Assembly: GCA_025024175.1 (NCBI GenBank)
Contig: QCXZ01000137.1
Coordinates: 20,770,001-20,834,000, forward strand
Origin: Rhyzopertha dominica
Lineage: Eukaryota > Arthropoda > Insecta > Coleoptera > Bostrichidae
Length of the DNA stretch: 64,000 nucleotides
Direction: 5' to 3'
Shown: positions 35,495-48,876 of the stretch, piece by piece
Position numbering within the stretch: position 1 is the first letter of the stretch
Layout of the letters: each line of letters starts with the position of its first letter
Made by a program: the position numbers and the translations under genes
The notes under the pieces: generated by a model
The model's database searches: none
Seen by the model: only the letters and a program-made list of their open reading frames with translations
Told to the model about the DNA's origin: nothing

Positions 35495-36185
35495 AATTGG
35501 CTGACATCCGATTAAATTAAACAATATTCTGCTTTTAACGTTCTTCAATAAAAGGTACAAGGTAACCAATATTTCACTTCGAATACTCGCATATCGAAAA
35601 AAACGAACTTTCATGGCGGTAAACTGAACGTATTTTTAAAGGGACAAATATTAAGATTCAGTATCGTATTTGATTTACTGTCAAGATTTTCAATATCCCC
35701 AAATGGGGCAGTTAGAGGTTACATTGAAGTAATCCAAACCTTCAGTTTCATGATTACTTATTTCAAGTCTTGAAATAAATAATCGTAGAATGGAAAGTTC
35801 AGTCAAAACTGATAAAAATGTTAAATAATAAGTTGATAACTATTGGTCCACTTCGACAATGCGTTCAATTTATAAGAAAACTGTTGCAAAGTATCTCAGT
35901 ATCAGTACCAAACTATCAAAAAAAGCTCAAAAACGTACAAAGTGCCAATACCACAGAGGAAGGTAGAATTATTACCTGTGCTACTCTATAATGTTGATAA
36001 CAATATAGCATTGTCGCCATATTGTCAAACATGAAATATGTAAATACGAAATAAATCCTTTTAGAATTCAAGAAATGCTGCACGAACTTCTTCAAAGATA
36101 CATTAACAATTAATATTAAAATAAGAACTTCTACTTCGGGTCTTTAATAACCTGAAAAGCAAAAGAATTAAGAAAAATGCGGCTG
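35495..36185. other. No recognised gene
   Basis: AT-rich. No repeats or domains recognised up to the start of the Tc1 relic. Confidence 0.4.
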
Positions 36186-36189
36186 CCAT

Positions 36190-36720
36190 TTCTAAAAGTT
36201 TCTTTCATTTCTTAGACGTTATCTTCAACGTAACGAATTTGATAAAGGAAGAACGGTGGGTTTTCGAGAAGCTGGCATTTCCTTTAAAGGTATTATATTG
36301 CTACTAGAACACACCGGAGTCTAAACAAAGTAGTGGGTTGTTATCGGTCGTGGTTCAAGGAAGGCTTGATACGAAGATCGTTACATTATACTTTTGGATC
36401 TAAGAAACCTATACACCCCTACAAGGGTGGTTGCTGGCCAGTGGTTACCAGGCATACGGGAATACGGCCGGTTTACTGCCTAACATGAAGTTTTGGCTTT
36501 TGTTCATATCGTTCCCGTCTTGCGCTACCTCTCACCATTTTTTAACTAAACAATGCACGACCACATGCAGCCACAATTACGTCAATTTTTTGCCTTATGC
36601 ACTCCGACCTTCCGATACTCACCTATCGAACATGATGTGGGACACTGTGGGGAGAAGACTACAAGATACCTTTACATCAAATTCTCTACAGCCTCTCGCG
36701 GCACTTGATGCTATTTAATT
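36190..36720 (+). pseudogene. Second Tc1-like transposase relic
   Basis: The N-terminal helix-turn-helix part reads RNEFDKGRTVGFREAGISF (from 36229), then KGIILLLEHTGV and a stop at 36322. This matches the Tc1 pattern 'ERG.IVGLREAG.S...IA'. The catalytic part reads NNARPHAA (36549 on) where DNARPH is expected, so the second Asp is Asn. PIEH (36622-36633 region) and, one frame over, MWDTVGRRLQ follow, matching PIEHVWD..GRRL; the Glu is kept but the frame is broken. The middle is largely deleted: only about 530 bp remain of roughly 1 kb. I could not find clear terminal inverted repeats. Inactive, and a different family from the Tc1 relic at 8.4 kb. Confidence 0.75.
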
Positions 36721-37810
36721 AAGTAACCTGAAACGGGATACCTTAGGAGGCAATCGGTCGTCTAATTGATTAGATGACTAGACGCGTTAACGAGTGCATT
36801 GAGGCTGCATCCATTATTTATATTATTTAGATCCTTTTTCACCCGTTCTTTTTTTATTGTTATTACTCGGTTTTGTTATTTCTAAATGTCAGTGTGTATC
36901 TAAAATTCTGATTAATAGTCAATTACTCTGCACAACATAGGAGAATTTAAGATCCCAGATTTGAGAACATCTCAATTACACAAATAACGTTACATTAATT
37001 ACATTAACAGTAGGTTCGGAACCTCGTTTAACAACGTTATGGATAGGGACAATCGGCGAAACGAGAAATTGAGCAACGTTTCTCCGAAGCAAGACGATAC
37101 CCGCAAAGGAAAAACAATTGCCTCCTCTTATGAATCAACTTGTGTGCCGATCAGGCTTGTGTGATAAGCACCATTGTTTCCAAACGGCTATAAATTTATT
37201 TTAACAACTTGGATAATCTTCAAACGACCTTCTAAAAGCTCAAGCCAAAATGGCACATACACGAAGGCGCATCCTGCGCCAATGGCTGGAGCGTTTGGAG
37301 GCAGCCACCGCACTTTTATATTTCGCAGCTAGCGTGACATTTATGCACTTCTTCCTGCAGGAGTCGGTCGTAAAATTTTGCGGAAAGGGTCCGCCACCTG
37401 ACCTCCATTCCAAACCGTAAACAAAACCAAATAAAATGTATACCTACGTCGGCCAAAAAGAACAGAAAAACTAAAACGCCCGCTGTAAATCACGGGGTTT
37501 TCTTATATGAAGAAATATGTGGAAACGGGAATTATTAATGCGGGCAGGTATTCGTTCACTTGAGCGCGTGTCACGTGCGACCGAAAGAATTATTTCCGTT
37601 TGGTTTTAGAGAAGGCCCGGGTTTACTGGCTGCCGATTAAATCATTTGTTCGAATTTGTTCTTACAATTACGACAGCACAGCTCATTTAGAAGAAACAAT
37701 AAATAAATCGAACAAGCTGAAAAAATGTATGATAAGGGCTCGTTTTAAAATTTAAAAACAGTTAAGTCCTATTAAAACAGGTGAAGAATATTAAACATCG
37801 ATTAAAATGC
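36721..37810. other. No recognised gene; GC-richer tract 37220-37660
   Basis: 37230-37660 is GC-richer (CGCATCCTGCGCCAATGGCT, GGAGCGTTTGGAGGCAGCC, CTTGAGCGCGTGTCACGTGC) without a reading frame I recognise. It contains CACGTG (37571-37576). Possibly regulatory. Confidence 0.35.
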
Positions 37811-37814
37811 ATGT

Positions 37815-37918
37815 CTATGCTGTGCTGTCTACACCTCAACCAACTGCAGATAGTACTATTTCGCTGTCATTACAGCTCATCAGTGCAGTTTAGGTCTAGT
37901 GTAGACAACACGGCATAG
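37815..37918. repeat. Small 104-bp foldback
   Basis: CTATGCTGTGCTGTCTACAC on the left pairs with GTGTAGACAACACGGCATAG on the right (18 of 20). Inside, AACTGCA and TGCAGTT pair again. It looks like a very short MITE or hairpin. Confidence 0.7.
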
Positions 37919-37960
37919 AACTAGTTTTGCTTATATACCAAAGCAATGGTATGGTGAAAG

Positions 37961-38185
37961 TAAGAATTTAGGGTGGCAATGCCATCTGTCAGCATTACAC
38001 TGACATGATGACAAAGCCACCTAGCTGCCTTAACGGGTACTATTTCCTAAAGAATGTGACCTGTAGCCTGACAAATTGGCATGCAACTGCATACTTTAGG
38101 AAGTAGTACCCGTTAAGGCAGATAGGTGGCTTTGTCATCATGTCAGTGTAATGCTGACAGATGGCATTGCCATCCTAAATTCTTA
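37961..38185. mobile_element. Young hairpin MITE with TA flanks
   Basis: 221 bp between TA dinucleotides. The two arms of about 90 bp (37963-38052 and 38094-38183) differ at only three or four positions: AGAATTTAGGGTGGCAATGC versus AGAATTTAGGATGGCAATGC, and GCCACCTAGCTGCCTTAACG versus GCCACCTATCTGCCTTAACG. The loop is about 41 bp. TA flanks fit a Tc1/mariner-type mobiliser. No coding capacity. Confidence 0.9.
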
Positions 38186-38299
38186 ATTAAACATCGATGT
38201 TTGTATATTACTCAACAAGCAAAGTTATTTTATAATTTCCAAATAGCAAGGCATATTTGCTTTATTGTTGTTATACGAGTATTCAGCTTCAGTACACTA

Positions 38300-39395
38300 A
38301 ATTCTTGTATAGTTTAGTGTTAGGAACGTTTTCACAGCAAAATTATAAAACAGTGTTAAGCGCCGTTTTATACTCATTGTATAAAGGTTTACACAACTTT
38401 TTATAGAACATTTTCGCAGCGGAGACAAATTATTTTATAAAGGGCTTAAATATGTGTTTTTCAACACTGAATCGTTATCTTGTGAACACCTATAAAACTA
38501 TTATATTAAGTCTTAATTTGACACGTGTAAAAACAATTTGCTTTATAGCAATTTCTTTTGTAATAATCGTGTTTTATAAAGAGGAAGCCATATTATTATC
38601 ATGATTATAAACACATATATTGCCGCCATTGCGCAAAGCCCACTAAATTTTTTTTTGCAAAAAAGTAATCTACAAAAGTTATGTTTCTAACAAAAAATGA
38701 TTATAAAATGTGGTTTATAAACAATGCTGATAGGTTTAAGATCCAACATGATTAAAAAGATTTTTTTGTATTTTGTAAATATTTCTTTTAAACTGATGAA
38801 ATACTTATTATTTTTGAATCGCTTAAAAATTTTGTACACATATATGCATATATGTTTCACAGAAAATTTTGTTTGGTAGTAGTTTCATGTGACTACAGTT
38901 CAATACTACACATAAAATCTATCTGGTGCGGTATATATCTCCGTCTGAAGACAAGTTTTATTTTACAGAAGAGGAATATGGGTTGAAACTTTATCTAATC
39001 GTTAAGAAGTAAATCATTCTCCGCCAATTCAGTTAAAACACCGAAAGATCCGTTTGAAAATGCTGAATGCAACAGAATTGTCGCATAATAGATAATACCG
39101 TAACATTTATAAAACTGGTATATAATAAACTGCTATAACACCGTTCGTTTTGTAACTGATTTATAGTAATTTTTATACCACCTCTGTAACTATCTACAAA
39201 ACTGTTCTATAACACCTACTAAAACCATTATAGGATACTGTATATAAATAAAATGTTTTATAAAGATGCGCCTTTTTGCATCTTTAAGCATTCCGTAAAC
39301 GCCGTGACAATGTTTACAGGAGTGCCACTGTTTTATAAAACTTGTTTTATAAACGTTTGGCTGACTATTATAAACCCGTAAGTTGCTAGTTGGGT
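38300..39395. repeat. Cluster of TATAAA/TTTATAA motifs, possible MITE
   Basis: At least fifteen copies of TTTATAAA-like motifs, often as GTTTTATAAA or TATAAAAC, are spread over 1.1 kb. They are densest at 39300-39370 (TGTTTTATAAAACTTG, GTTTTATAAACG, ATTATAAACCCG). The right edge has AAGTTGCTAGTTGGGT (39370-39386), the inverse of CACCCAGCTAGCAACTT at 8391-8408. I did not find the matching left end. Confidence 0.45.
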
Positions 39396-42300
39396 ATACA
39401 TTTAGACATTCAATCTCAACTAAAACCTGATCTCATTCAATAAAGAATTAAATAATAAAAATACTTTATGGGAATTTTAACAAATTACCGTCCATTATAT
39501 TTTAGAGTAATGTTTAAATGTAGCTTATATTTTTTCATCTACCCGGTGAGTTATTTCACCTTGTAACACAACCGAAGCAGAAGTATGTTTATTAATGTTT
39601 GTTATGTTTGACATCATTTTGAACGGAATATTAAATTGACGTGTTAAATTACGTATGTTTTTCACGCTCATTCGAAGACGTTCCCTTGGTGTCAAACCTT
39701 ATCTCACTTCTCAAAATAGCTTTGGAGGTCTTTTTCATTAAGTGCCTTAAGCCGCATTTTGATGGCGTTTTGAATCTCATCTACCGTTTCATAGCTAGAG
39801 GTCACAAGGTAACAAATCAGATTAATACTGTGGTTCGGTAAACATTGTAATTCTTTTATCCGGCAAAAATACAACCATTTGCATATCTTTCTCGAAGAAT
39901 AGCTCTCAATAAGCATTTTTAGTGAAACGGAAAGGGCACATGAAATGTGGCGCTCATAGGCTATTTCTCGAATAGTTTATTTCCTGTCTCCCAATACAAT
40001 TTTATTTATTTCTGATATGTTCTCTATCTCTATCATTTTACTCTACAAGAATTTGTTATCTACGTATACAAATGCTTGATGAATAACATCATGTTGCGGA
40101 GAATTTTGTTATGCCTGCAAATTAGTATTTGCAGTTCCACTTTTAAATGAGTCTCCCAGCCGCAACTTTTTGCTCCTGTTAACAAAGTAAACTGCCGGTG
40201 GCTCTAATTACCAACACACTCGATATTCTTGCATTTTAACTGTGGTAGTTAGTCGCCGAGTGCTCGCGAATGAGGGCAAGAAATAATCATCATAAGATTT
40301 TCCGTTCCGTGATTTTCCCAAATGAGAACGCTAATTGGACCCAGCTCGAAATTGCTACGGTCTCGGTTCTACTGCCTCCATGCATTCGATTTCCCTATTA
40401 ATTTCAAAATGTAAAAACCCCAAGTTAGACTAGTCCACCGTTTCTATGCAGGCAGCGGTAATTGCTAGATTTCGTGAACACAATCTAGAGATTATATCAC
40501 GTGGAAAACATACGAGTATTTACGGATCCCTACTTTTTGTGCTAGAACGCTTACGTAGCACATAACGCCACTGAGCTCGAATGATTCATCACCTTCTCCT
40601 GGGCTGCAAAAAGTAACGATTGCACGAGTAAGTTTTATGAATTCCAACTTTGTACGCATTCATCTTTATGAGAAGGTGTAACAACGCCATATACTTTTTA
40701 AGAGAGAAGTTTTTGAGGCAACGACCTCCGAGAAACGTACATTGTAAGTATGCAATGCTTACTTTTGTGTACGACTACTATTTAGGAAAATGGATGTGAT
40801 ACCCCTACAATACGTCGTTGTAATAATAAGGTAATCATTACACTTAAAAAACTTTAAATAGTATTTCGTAACATAAAACCGCTAACGGCAACTTCTTTTG
40901 TACGTTAGTGCATTATAATTCAAATGATACGCTGGTGTACATCAATGGTATTTCAATTTAAAACTTCCTATGTGGGCTAATCCTAATCAGTCAAGACGAG
41001 TATTGACTGCATCATTGGGCAAGTATATAAGATGGTCCGTGTTGCAAAGTACTTATATGCGGCTCTATTTCTCAACCTAAAAATTCTAATGAATTGTTTA
41101 CGAAAGCAAAACGTTAATAATTTCCCCACGCGGAGTTACTTATCTTGATTGGTACTAAAAGTTTTCCCCAAAAGTGTGTTTGTGTTGTGTTTGGAATCAA
41201 AGTATGTAGTAGGTCATCAAATTCTCAAGAAATCGTTGAAATCCAGATTTAATAAATACTCTTTTGATTTTAGGAAAGAAATGAATAAAGTTAGAATAAT
41301 ACTTTAAGTGTCTCACCAACGCATACTTTTTCCTCAAATAAAAAAACCTGAGATGTGCCCTATTTCTCAGATGGGGGACGTTCCCCCATATGTTTCTTCA
41401 CTTCTGTTCTCGCTTTTCAAAATGTTTCAAAATGTCATTTCCTAATCATGAATTTGGTCAAATTATCATTCTTGTTACCAGATGGACTGGATCAACAACA
41501 AAAACTAGCCTTCCGGCAACTATTTTGGAGAGATTTTCATATTAATAATGTGGTATATCTAGCCAAAGCAAAATAAGTTTTAGGTATTGGGTTCATTGAT
41601 AAAGGAATTCATATGATAATCTGAAAGAAATTTCAGTGTTAACATTAAAGTACCATAATTACAACATATCTCAGCTTCATAAATAATTAATAGACGTTCA
41701 CTTTCAGTGATTGGTCAGTGAACATCAGTGTTGACTATAGAGGTTTCGCACAGCGTGATAATTGTCATTGCAAAAAGATGGAAATTCATTCTGATTGATA
41801 ACACCACTGATCTTTTAATGTCTACGTGGGCATTTCGGTAATCATGTCCTTCAAAGGTCATCTCAATGGTCAAAAGTATTCTCTTGTTCCTAAAAAAAGA
41901 AATGGGCAAGTTGTTGATATTGTTATCTTGTAAGAAACCAGCGCCTGTGGATAAGGCAACCAAACAGATATTCGAGCAATTGTTAGTAGGCTTATTGTTC
42001 CCGTATGTTCGCGAAAGTTTCACGCTAGGCAAGCGTTTAAATTAGAAATCCAGAAATTATCGAACTTGAATTCCGAAGAATATTACAATTTACAAAAAAA
42101 AGTTGTCCAAAAACAGCCGGAAAGATAGGATTTTTTAAGTTTCTTAACTAAGCTAGTCCTAATCTGATGAAACTGAAATTTTTATTTTCTAGGGCTTCAT
42201 TAAGTGCGAATGAAGATGGCTGCATAGATTTCGGTTACTTTTAGAGAAGATGCTTCATTTACGATCGTACAGAAGTGCAGGTCGCTGTTAGTGGAAGCTA

Positions 42301-45300
42301 TTGATATTTTCGTAACGTAGTTTTTACAGGTGCCGGTATTAAAAAAGTGACCAACGGCGAGGAAAATATTTAGACAATACAACACAACAAAATCCTAAAA
42401 ACGGCCAATTCAACAAATCTAATGAAAGAAAATTTAATTACTCATTCGACAATATACAAAACATTTATATCATTCTATTTGAAATAATCAAGTTACATAA
42501 TTGGGTTTGGAAGTTTTAAAACTTCCATCTCGTATAGTGTTGCAATGAGAAATAAAACAAAAAAGAACACAAGTTTCGGTATAACCGAACAATAGTTATT
42601 CAATGGCAAACTCTGGAAATTAATTTTGTCGTACGTACGTACATGGCGCATCCCATGGTAAGACACGATGAGTTTATCAATAAAAAACCATTGTCTAAAT
42701 TCCTACATCATACACACACATAACAACAATTTACCAGTTTGCCCAACGTCCACGGTGTCTGTGACAGTGTACTCTACTCACCTGAAAGGAAAAAAAACAA
42801 TGTCAGTGTGGTTATAGTTTCTATTATTTTAATGCATATAAGAAAATTTAATAATGTCGTCTAATTCTTTCACACCATTACCATTAAACAAATTAAAAAA
42901 AGACATTAAAATTTAGCTGTATCAAAAATATTAGTGCAATTAAAAATGGATGTAACTTTTTTATTATACTAAAACAAATGTACGATTGTGTATATTTTAT
43001 ATATTATCCTGTAATTTCGTATCAAACGCGGGAAAACAATAATAATTGTACCAAATGCCCTTAACATGCCGTGAGTCTGCACAAAGCTCGTTCCTACGTT
43101 CATAAACTAAACAACCACCTCGTATTCCTTGCCCCAGTAAGAACAAGAATCTCATTCCAAAAGATGTTGCAGCGTACCTCCCCTTTATTCTGATTTATAA
43201 CAGCAGTGGAGCCTCCGAGTACAAACTTAGAATAAATATTTATGTTGGTGGGAAAGAATATATTAATTTTGGTTTTTAGCTTTAATACTCCGTTCCAGTT
43301 CTGTTGGGTTGTGTAACGCTGCATGAATAATTCATTAAGTGAAATTATAAATTCTAAATGCTGGCAAGGGTGATAGATGGTTTCACGAAATAAACATTTT
43401 TAAGGGTGCAATTTGTTGTTGTTAGCAGTACTCGAGCTTGAAGCCCTGGGCCTTAACCTAAAATTCGAGCAGTCTCCGAAAATAAGGGCCAAATTATACG
43501 AAGAAGTTCATCTCGAAGTAATGGCATTGAAAATGGCTATAAATAGCCTAAAGAGTTATCAATTGAATAATCTTTTATACTAAAATTGGAAAGATATAAT
43601 TCATCACAATTAATTTAGTAAAAATTAAAATCAACCCGCAATATTTTGAGCGGTAAAGTGATTTACTCCCTGATCATGAACTACCTACCAGTACAGATTT
43701 AGGTTGGGGTCTGTTTCAAAGGATAAGATGCTGTTAAGTTTTTAGGCACTGATATTTTAACTTGTTTATCACTAACGACAGATATACTGAAACTAATATT
43801 TCCCAGCAATCCAATATAATGTGTACACTGAAACTTTATCTTTTAGCAACAAAAAGTTTTCATGCGAAGGAATTTCTGAATGTGTATTTTCGAGTAAATG
43901 ATAACCACGTGTACCAAAAAATCGTATGTAAAGAAAAACTCGACTTCGACATGTTTGCGGTGTTAATGGACAATCACTGTTAGCCGGAATAGGTGCGATA
44001 TCCCGTTTAGTGCGTAGTATGGCTGTCACGAGCACATAATATATTAAACACTTGAACGGTACCTAATGAATCGATGTTATACATTAATAGATGCTAAATC
44101 TACAATTTCTTAAGAACTGTAATTTGAACGCCTCTATAAATACGTACTCCTAATGGTGAAACGATGAGTCTTGTAATCACAAATAATAAAACATTGTTAT
44201 TAGTAAGCAGTTTAATATTGTTGCAAACGTTTGATACCTTTTTAGTCATGGATATTTGGTATAAAATTGTGATCCTGAAATACATCATGTCCAAAAATTA
44301 TTTTGTAGTGTAGTAATTTAACAGCAACCATTTTTACCAGGTTCACATACTACTAAAACAACAAATCCATCCTCAAAAAAAAACACTATGTTTGACATAT
44401 GCCATCAGAACACTACACAAGCTTTAGAAGTAAACCGCTAAAAAATTATAGCACTTCTTTTTAGTAAACTAATCTGCTGTAGCATTCATTGACAGAAATG
44501 GTGCTGGTAATTTACTAGAGGTGGAGGTGTGTTGTTTGACGTAAGAAACAATTTCAATTTCGCTGTGAATGCGATTAGCATTTTTCCATTTGTCTATAGG
44601 AGTAATAAGAAATAATTTTCGTAAAGCATCACGTCTCTTACAATTTTATTAAAGGCAAATCGTGTCCCCGTTGAACAAACTAACGATAACGGTTCTTTGT
44701 TACATTCTCTATTTTTCTTAATACCTGTACGACTGATCACAGTTATGTCATCAATTACTGTAAAGCCACTTATATTATCTGGGTGAAAACCGATAATGTT
44801 AAACCAGACTAACAAATTGAAAAGCCATAATGCATGCCAGGTAGTACTTAAAAAACGTCATGGTATAAAGTTATTATACACATATGCAGTCGCAATAACA
44901 ATGAAAAGTGTCGACTGTCAGTATAAACTGACAGTATCAACCTTAGAATATTTTTTTCTATACAGTATAAATTTTAGGTTAATTAAATTTTGAAGAGTGA
45001 AGGATATCCGNTANAGTATCTCCAACGTTCTGTTACTTTATCTGTAACAAATGTGTTATTTTTGAGCTATTGGAAAACAGAATAAACTGTACACAAGGCT
45101 ATATATATAATATTAAAATTCCTCTTCNCTTTACATAATCAGTAACCCCCCTCTTTTGTATTCCGGTGCAACATGTACACCAGGGTAACTAGATAAAATA
45201 TTAAATAAATAAAATAAATATACCACTGGCATATGTCAGGTGTAGTACACGCAAAATGTGACGCAGTATCTCTCGAACACATAACTTTAAAACACACCCA

Positions 45301-46860
45301 ACTTTAGGTGAAAGTAACAGCAGTATATCATATCCCCTTACAAAATCAAGCTGTTCATGACACCAAACACAAAGCGCTGGATTTGATTATTATATAAACT
45401 AAATCCCATATTAGTAAACTGCGGCTAGACTAACAGTTTCACGTTACGTCCTGATTACATAAATAGCTATAGTAATAATACTGAAAAGGTGCATTTATTT
45501 AACCCTAAAGTGTAGGGAATTGTCATAGACATAAATAAAATACCTAAAATGCAATAATATCTATAATTATATATACGTCGGAGTATTCTAAATATACTTG
45601 TAGTGCCTACTTTACTACATTTTCTAACAAGTCGCTCTCCTTAAGCATAAGCCCGAGTATGACCGTGAACAGAACTTTTCTGTTGCCGCAACTTCGTAAG
45701 TTTATATTCGGAACCTCGTTTCCCCAATATTTAGTAGCCAGTTAAAGTTACACAAGCGATGGGTTACCCGGAAATTCTCTCCATAGCCCATTTAGAACAC
45801 AAAGACTTATTAATAAGGTCCTTTGATACAGGGAAACAATGTAAACTGATGTAACGCTGTAGGCTCGGTCCTGACCACAAGGGCGCAAGCTCGTAAGGTA
45901 ATTTCCGAAGTGCCGCACGTGACCCAATACCCTAACGGAATTACAATAAGATTTCGGTGATTACTTGCAGATTTCAACAATATCAGACGAACCTCTCCGG
46001 CTCCCCAATGTCATACATATTGAAAGCGTCGCTCGTTCCATCCAGTTAAATAATTTTCTTCACTTAACGTAATTGAGAAAGAAACGAAGGACTTTCTATT
46101 TGTCCGCGGACAGATTTTGTCCCTTTCAATCTGGATCAGTCACGTGAACAAGGCAATACGTATTAAATTTATATTAAACGGACTGCGGAATTTCGCTTCC
46201 CGAAGGAACGGTATGAAGGAAAACCTTCATAAAGGAGCTTGCTGAGATCTTGGAAGTTGATTTAATATAGGTAGCGGTAATAAGCTGCACACGTCACCTA
46301 TAATATAAAGGGACATTAAGTTTCCAGACACAAATGAATTTGCGTGGGCCCTCTGACATTTTTCTACCTGAGCGTTAATAAATTACGGAATCTGTACACG
46401 TATCCATATTTAGAAAAAAGCTAGATTCGTGTATATGACAAATTCTTGTGAAATCGAGAACGAACATATTTTTCTGTAATGGAATATAACCTATCTACAC
46501 TCGAATACTCTGTAGCTACCTACTGTTTTCCTTAATAATGTCTTTTGTCGGTTAGGCGCCTAAAATGATACCTCACACCCTAATCGATTAACGATTTATT
46601 AATTACTGGTTACTTGGCGAGTAGAACGCAGACGTCTTATCAGTTATCACTATGGGATTACGGGCCAGAATGGATGCCTTGTTAGCTACCTTCCCATGAC
46701 GCATTCGCCGAGTGCATTACGTGAGGGATTCAAGGGCGCTCACACTCGGCCATCCTGCTTCACGTTTTGTCCTCAAACGGTGGAAGTCGTTAAAAATTCC
46801 ATTTGTTGCGGCAGATCGCATAGGTTGAGTATTTTAGGCTGAAATGAACAGTCTTATGCC
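39396..46860. other. Long stretch with no recognised gene
   Basis: 7.5 kb of mainly AT-rich DNA. GC-richer parts are 40130-40400, 45640-46270 and 46580-46800 (CCGCACGTGACCC, TTGTCCGCGGACAG, GGGATTACGGGCCAG). Open stretches of 60-105 codons (for example minus 42032-41715) show no known domain. Ambiguous bases sit at about 45011-45014 and 45127. No tandem or inverted repeat of note. Confidence 0.4.
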
Positions 46861-46865
46861 CAGTA

Positions 46866-47160
46866 CGATGTCTACTGACGGTAAGAGCGCTTTAGGTTTG
46901 CAATAATATGTCTCTTAGGTTTGATGTCCACTGAGGAATTCAACCTCTTAAGTTTGTAAGATTATGTCCACTGACGGAGCGAACCCCTTAGATTTGCATA
47001 ATGATGTCCGTTGGCTGACTGAATCCTTTAGATTTGCATAATGATGTCGATTAACGGACTGAACCCTTTAGGTTTACATGATGTCCACTGGCGGACAGAA
47101 TCCTTTGGGTTTGCACAATGATGTCTATTGGCGGACTGAACCCATTAAATTTGCACAACA
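46866..47160 (+). repeat. About 40-bp minisatellite, seven degenerate units
   Basis: Units begin near 46868, 46923, 46964, 47003, 47043, 47080 and 47120 with GATGTCCACTGGCGGACTGA or variants, and end with CCCTTTAGGTTTGCATA-like sequence. Spacing is 37-41 bp except for the first, interrupted one (55 bp). Divergence between units is substantial, so the array is old. Confidence 0.9.
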
Positions 47161-47635
47161 CATTAACAATACTCACTACCTATCACTATTTTTACATATA
47201 TTCCTTGGTCTGGTCGATTACTTCCAAAATGTATAAATTGTCATATTATGGGCTGTTTCTTTTCATATAAGACACATTCAAAAGTACATAAATAAGTATA
47301 TAGCATAAAATGGTCAAGCTTCTGAAGTATTGCCTGCAATCAGATCTGTAAAGAATACTAAATATTATTACTACACATTTTGAAAGTTTTTTTTAGTAAT
47401 CTTTCCCTGTGCGCTAAATATCCTCATATCAAGATGGCAAAATTTGTATTTAAATAAATATCTATATACACAAATCCACTGACCCTTTCAATTTACGAAT
47501 CAGATAATTTACAGATTTTACTTTACATATACAGAATGTGTAGCTCCTGTACTAGTTTACTATGCATAAATATGCATTTTTATGCAATTATAAAATAAAT
47601 ATAATTTAACGTTCATACGCTACAAATTCTTCAAA
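47161..47635. other. AT-rich spacer, no recognised gene
   Basis: Very AT-rich. Contains TATGCATAAATATGCATTT near 47560-47580. No gene or longer repeat seen. Confidence 0.4.
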
Positions 47636-47824
47636 TTTGTGGGTCGCATTTCATCCTCTTCGCCTGTATCTGCTCGTGTGCTTCCAAGAAATTTTAATCT
47701 AACAGTCTAAGTACATATTTTTTGTGCAAGTAGTAAAGTAGAATAATTTGAGTTCATATACTATGAACAGACTTAGAGGTTGCATTTCATCCAACGAACT
47801 TTGATTTTTCATTTATCTTTAAGA

Positions 47825-48876
47825 TATTGGTTGGCAACAAAGTAATTACCGATTTCAGTTATAGATGTCTTTCAAAAACGAACATTTTCACCATATTTTG
47901 CTTTATTATTGCAGTAAAAGAAAGAATGCATTTCAAGCCACTTTTACGTGTATGGTAATGAAGCCCTTAAAGAAAGGCAATGCCGAAATTAGTTTGAAAA
48001 ATTCCGTTCTGGAGATTTTTCTCTTAAAGATGACCAACGTTCAGGTCGACCAGTTGAGCCTAATGAGGATGAAATCAAAACCATCATCGAAGCGGATCGT
48101 CAAGTAACTACACGGGGGATTGCAGAGAAGTTAAATGTTTCACATACGGCCATTGAGAGCATTTAAAACGTGTCGCACTCGTTAAGAAGCTGGATATTTG
48201 GGTTCCGCACGATTTGAAAGAAATTCATCTGACAAAGCGCATCAACGCTTGTGAATTATTGCTTAAACGCAATGAATTCGATCCGTTTTTAAAACGAAAC
48301 ATCACTTGAGACGAAAAGTGGATTGTGTACAACAATGTCAATCGAAAACGATTATGGTGCACGCTTAATGAGTCATGGCAAATCACTAATGCACATATCC
48401 AACAAAAGAAGACTTTGTTGACAATTTAGTGGGATTGGAAAGGTCCTGTGTATTTTGAGCTGCTTTCAAGGAACCAAACCATTAATTCGCAGGTTTACTA
48501 TCGGCAACTGGACAAATTGAATGCAGCGGTCAAGGAAAAGCGACCAGCATTGGTCAATCGTAAAGGTGACATTTTCCACCAGGACAATAGTGACATTTTG
48601 GCCACTCGGCAAAAATTGATGGATAATGGTTGGGAACTGGTGTTACACCCACCTTATAGCCCTGATCTCGCGCCATCAGATTACCACCTATTTCGATTCC
48701 TGGACAACTTCCTTTCGCGGTAAAACTATCAATGATGATGACGCTGTAAAATCTCACTTAACGCAGTTTTTGGCTGAAAAATACCAGACTTTCTACGAAC
48801 GTGGAATTTTGAAGTTGTCATCGAACTGTCTGTCATCACTGAATAAATTGTCAATTACTAAGTTGCCATAAGTAAG
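47825..48876 (+). mobile_element. mariner element, degraded
   Basis: The left end, TTGGTTGGCAACAAAGTAAT (47827 on) after TA, is a classic mariner terminal repeat. The right end CAATTACTAAGTTGCCATAA (about 48852-48871) is its diverged inverse. Length is about 1.05 kb, against about 1.3 kb for intact mariners, mainly through small deletions. It carries one broken transposase frame. Confidence 0.85.
47865..48872 (+). pseudogene. mariner D,D34D transposase pseudogene
   Basis: Nearly the whole mariner transposase can be followed across frames: EHFHHILLYY, then GDFSLKDDQRSGRPVEP, then TTRGIAEKLNVSHTAIE (helix-turn-helix), KKLDIWVPHDLKEIHL, NIT*DEKWIVYNNVNRKR (first Asp, with the preceding Gly codon now TGA), WDWKGPVYFELL, HQDNSDILAT (second Asp; DNARPH damaged) and YSPDLAPSDYHLF (third Asp). 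Only 31 residues separate the last two Asp against the family's 34, consistent with a small deletion. In-frame stops lie at 47990, 48164, 48307 and 48427, with frameshifts near 47940, 48165 and 48715. The enzyme is a cut-and-paste transposase for TA sites; this copy is dead. Exact subfamily not assigned. Confidence 0.9.

Noticed and set aside
41715..42032. 105-codon minus-strand frame
   Set aside because: No domain recognised; typical of chance frames in this composition.
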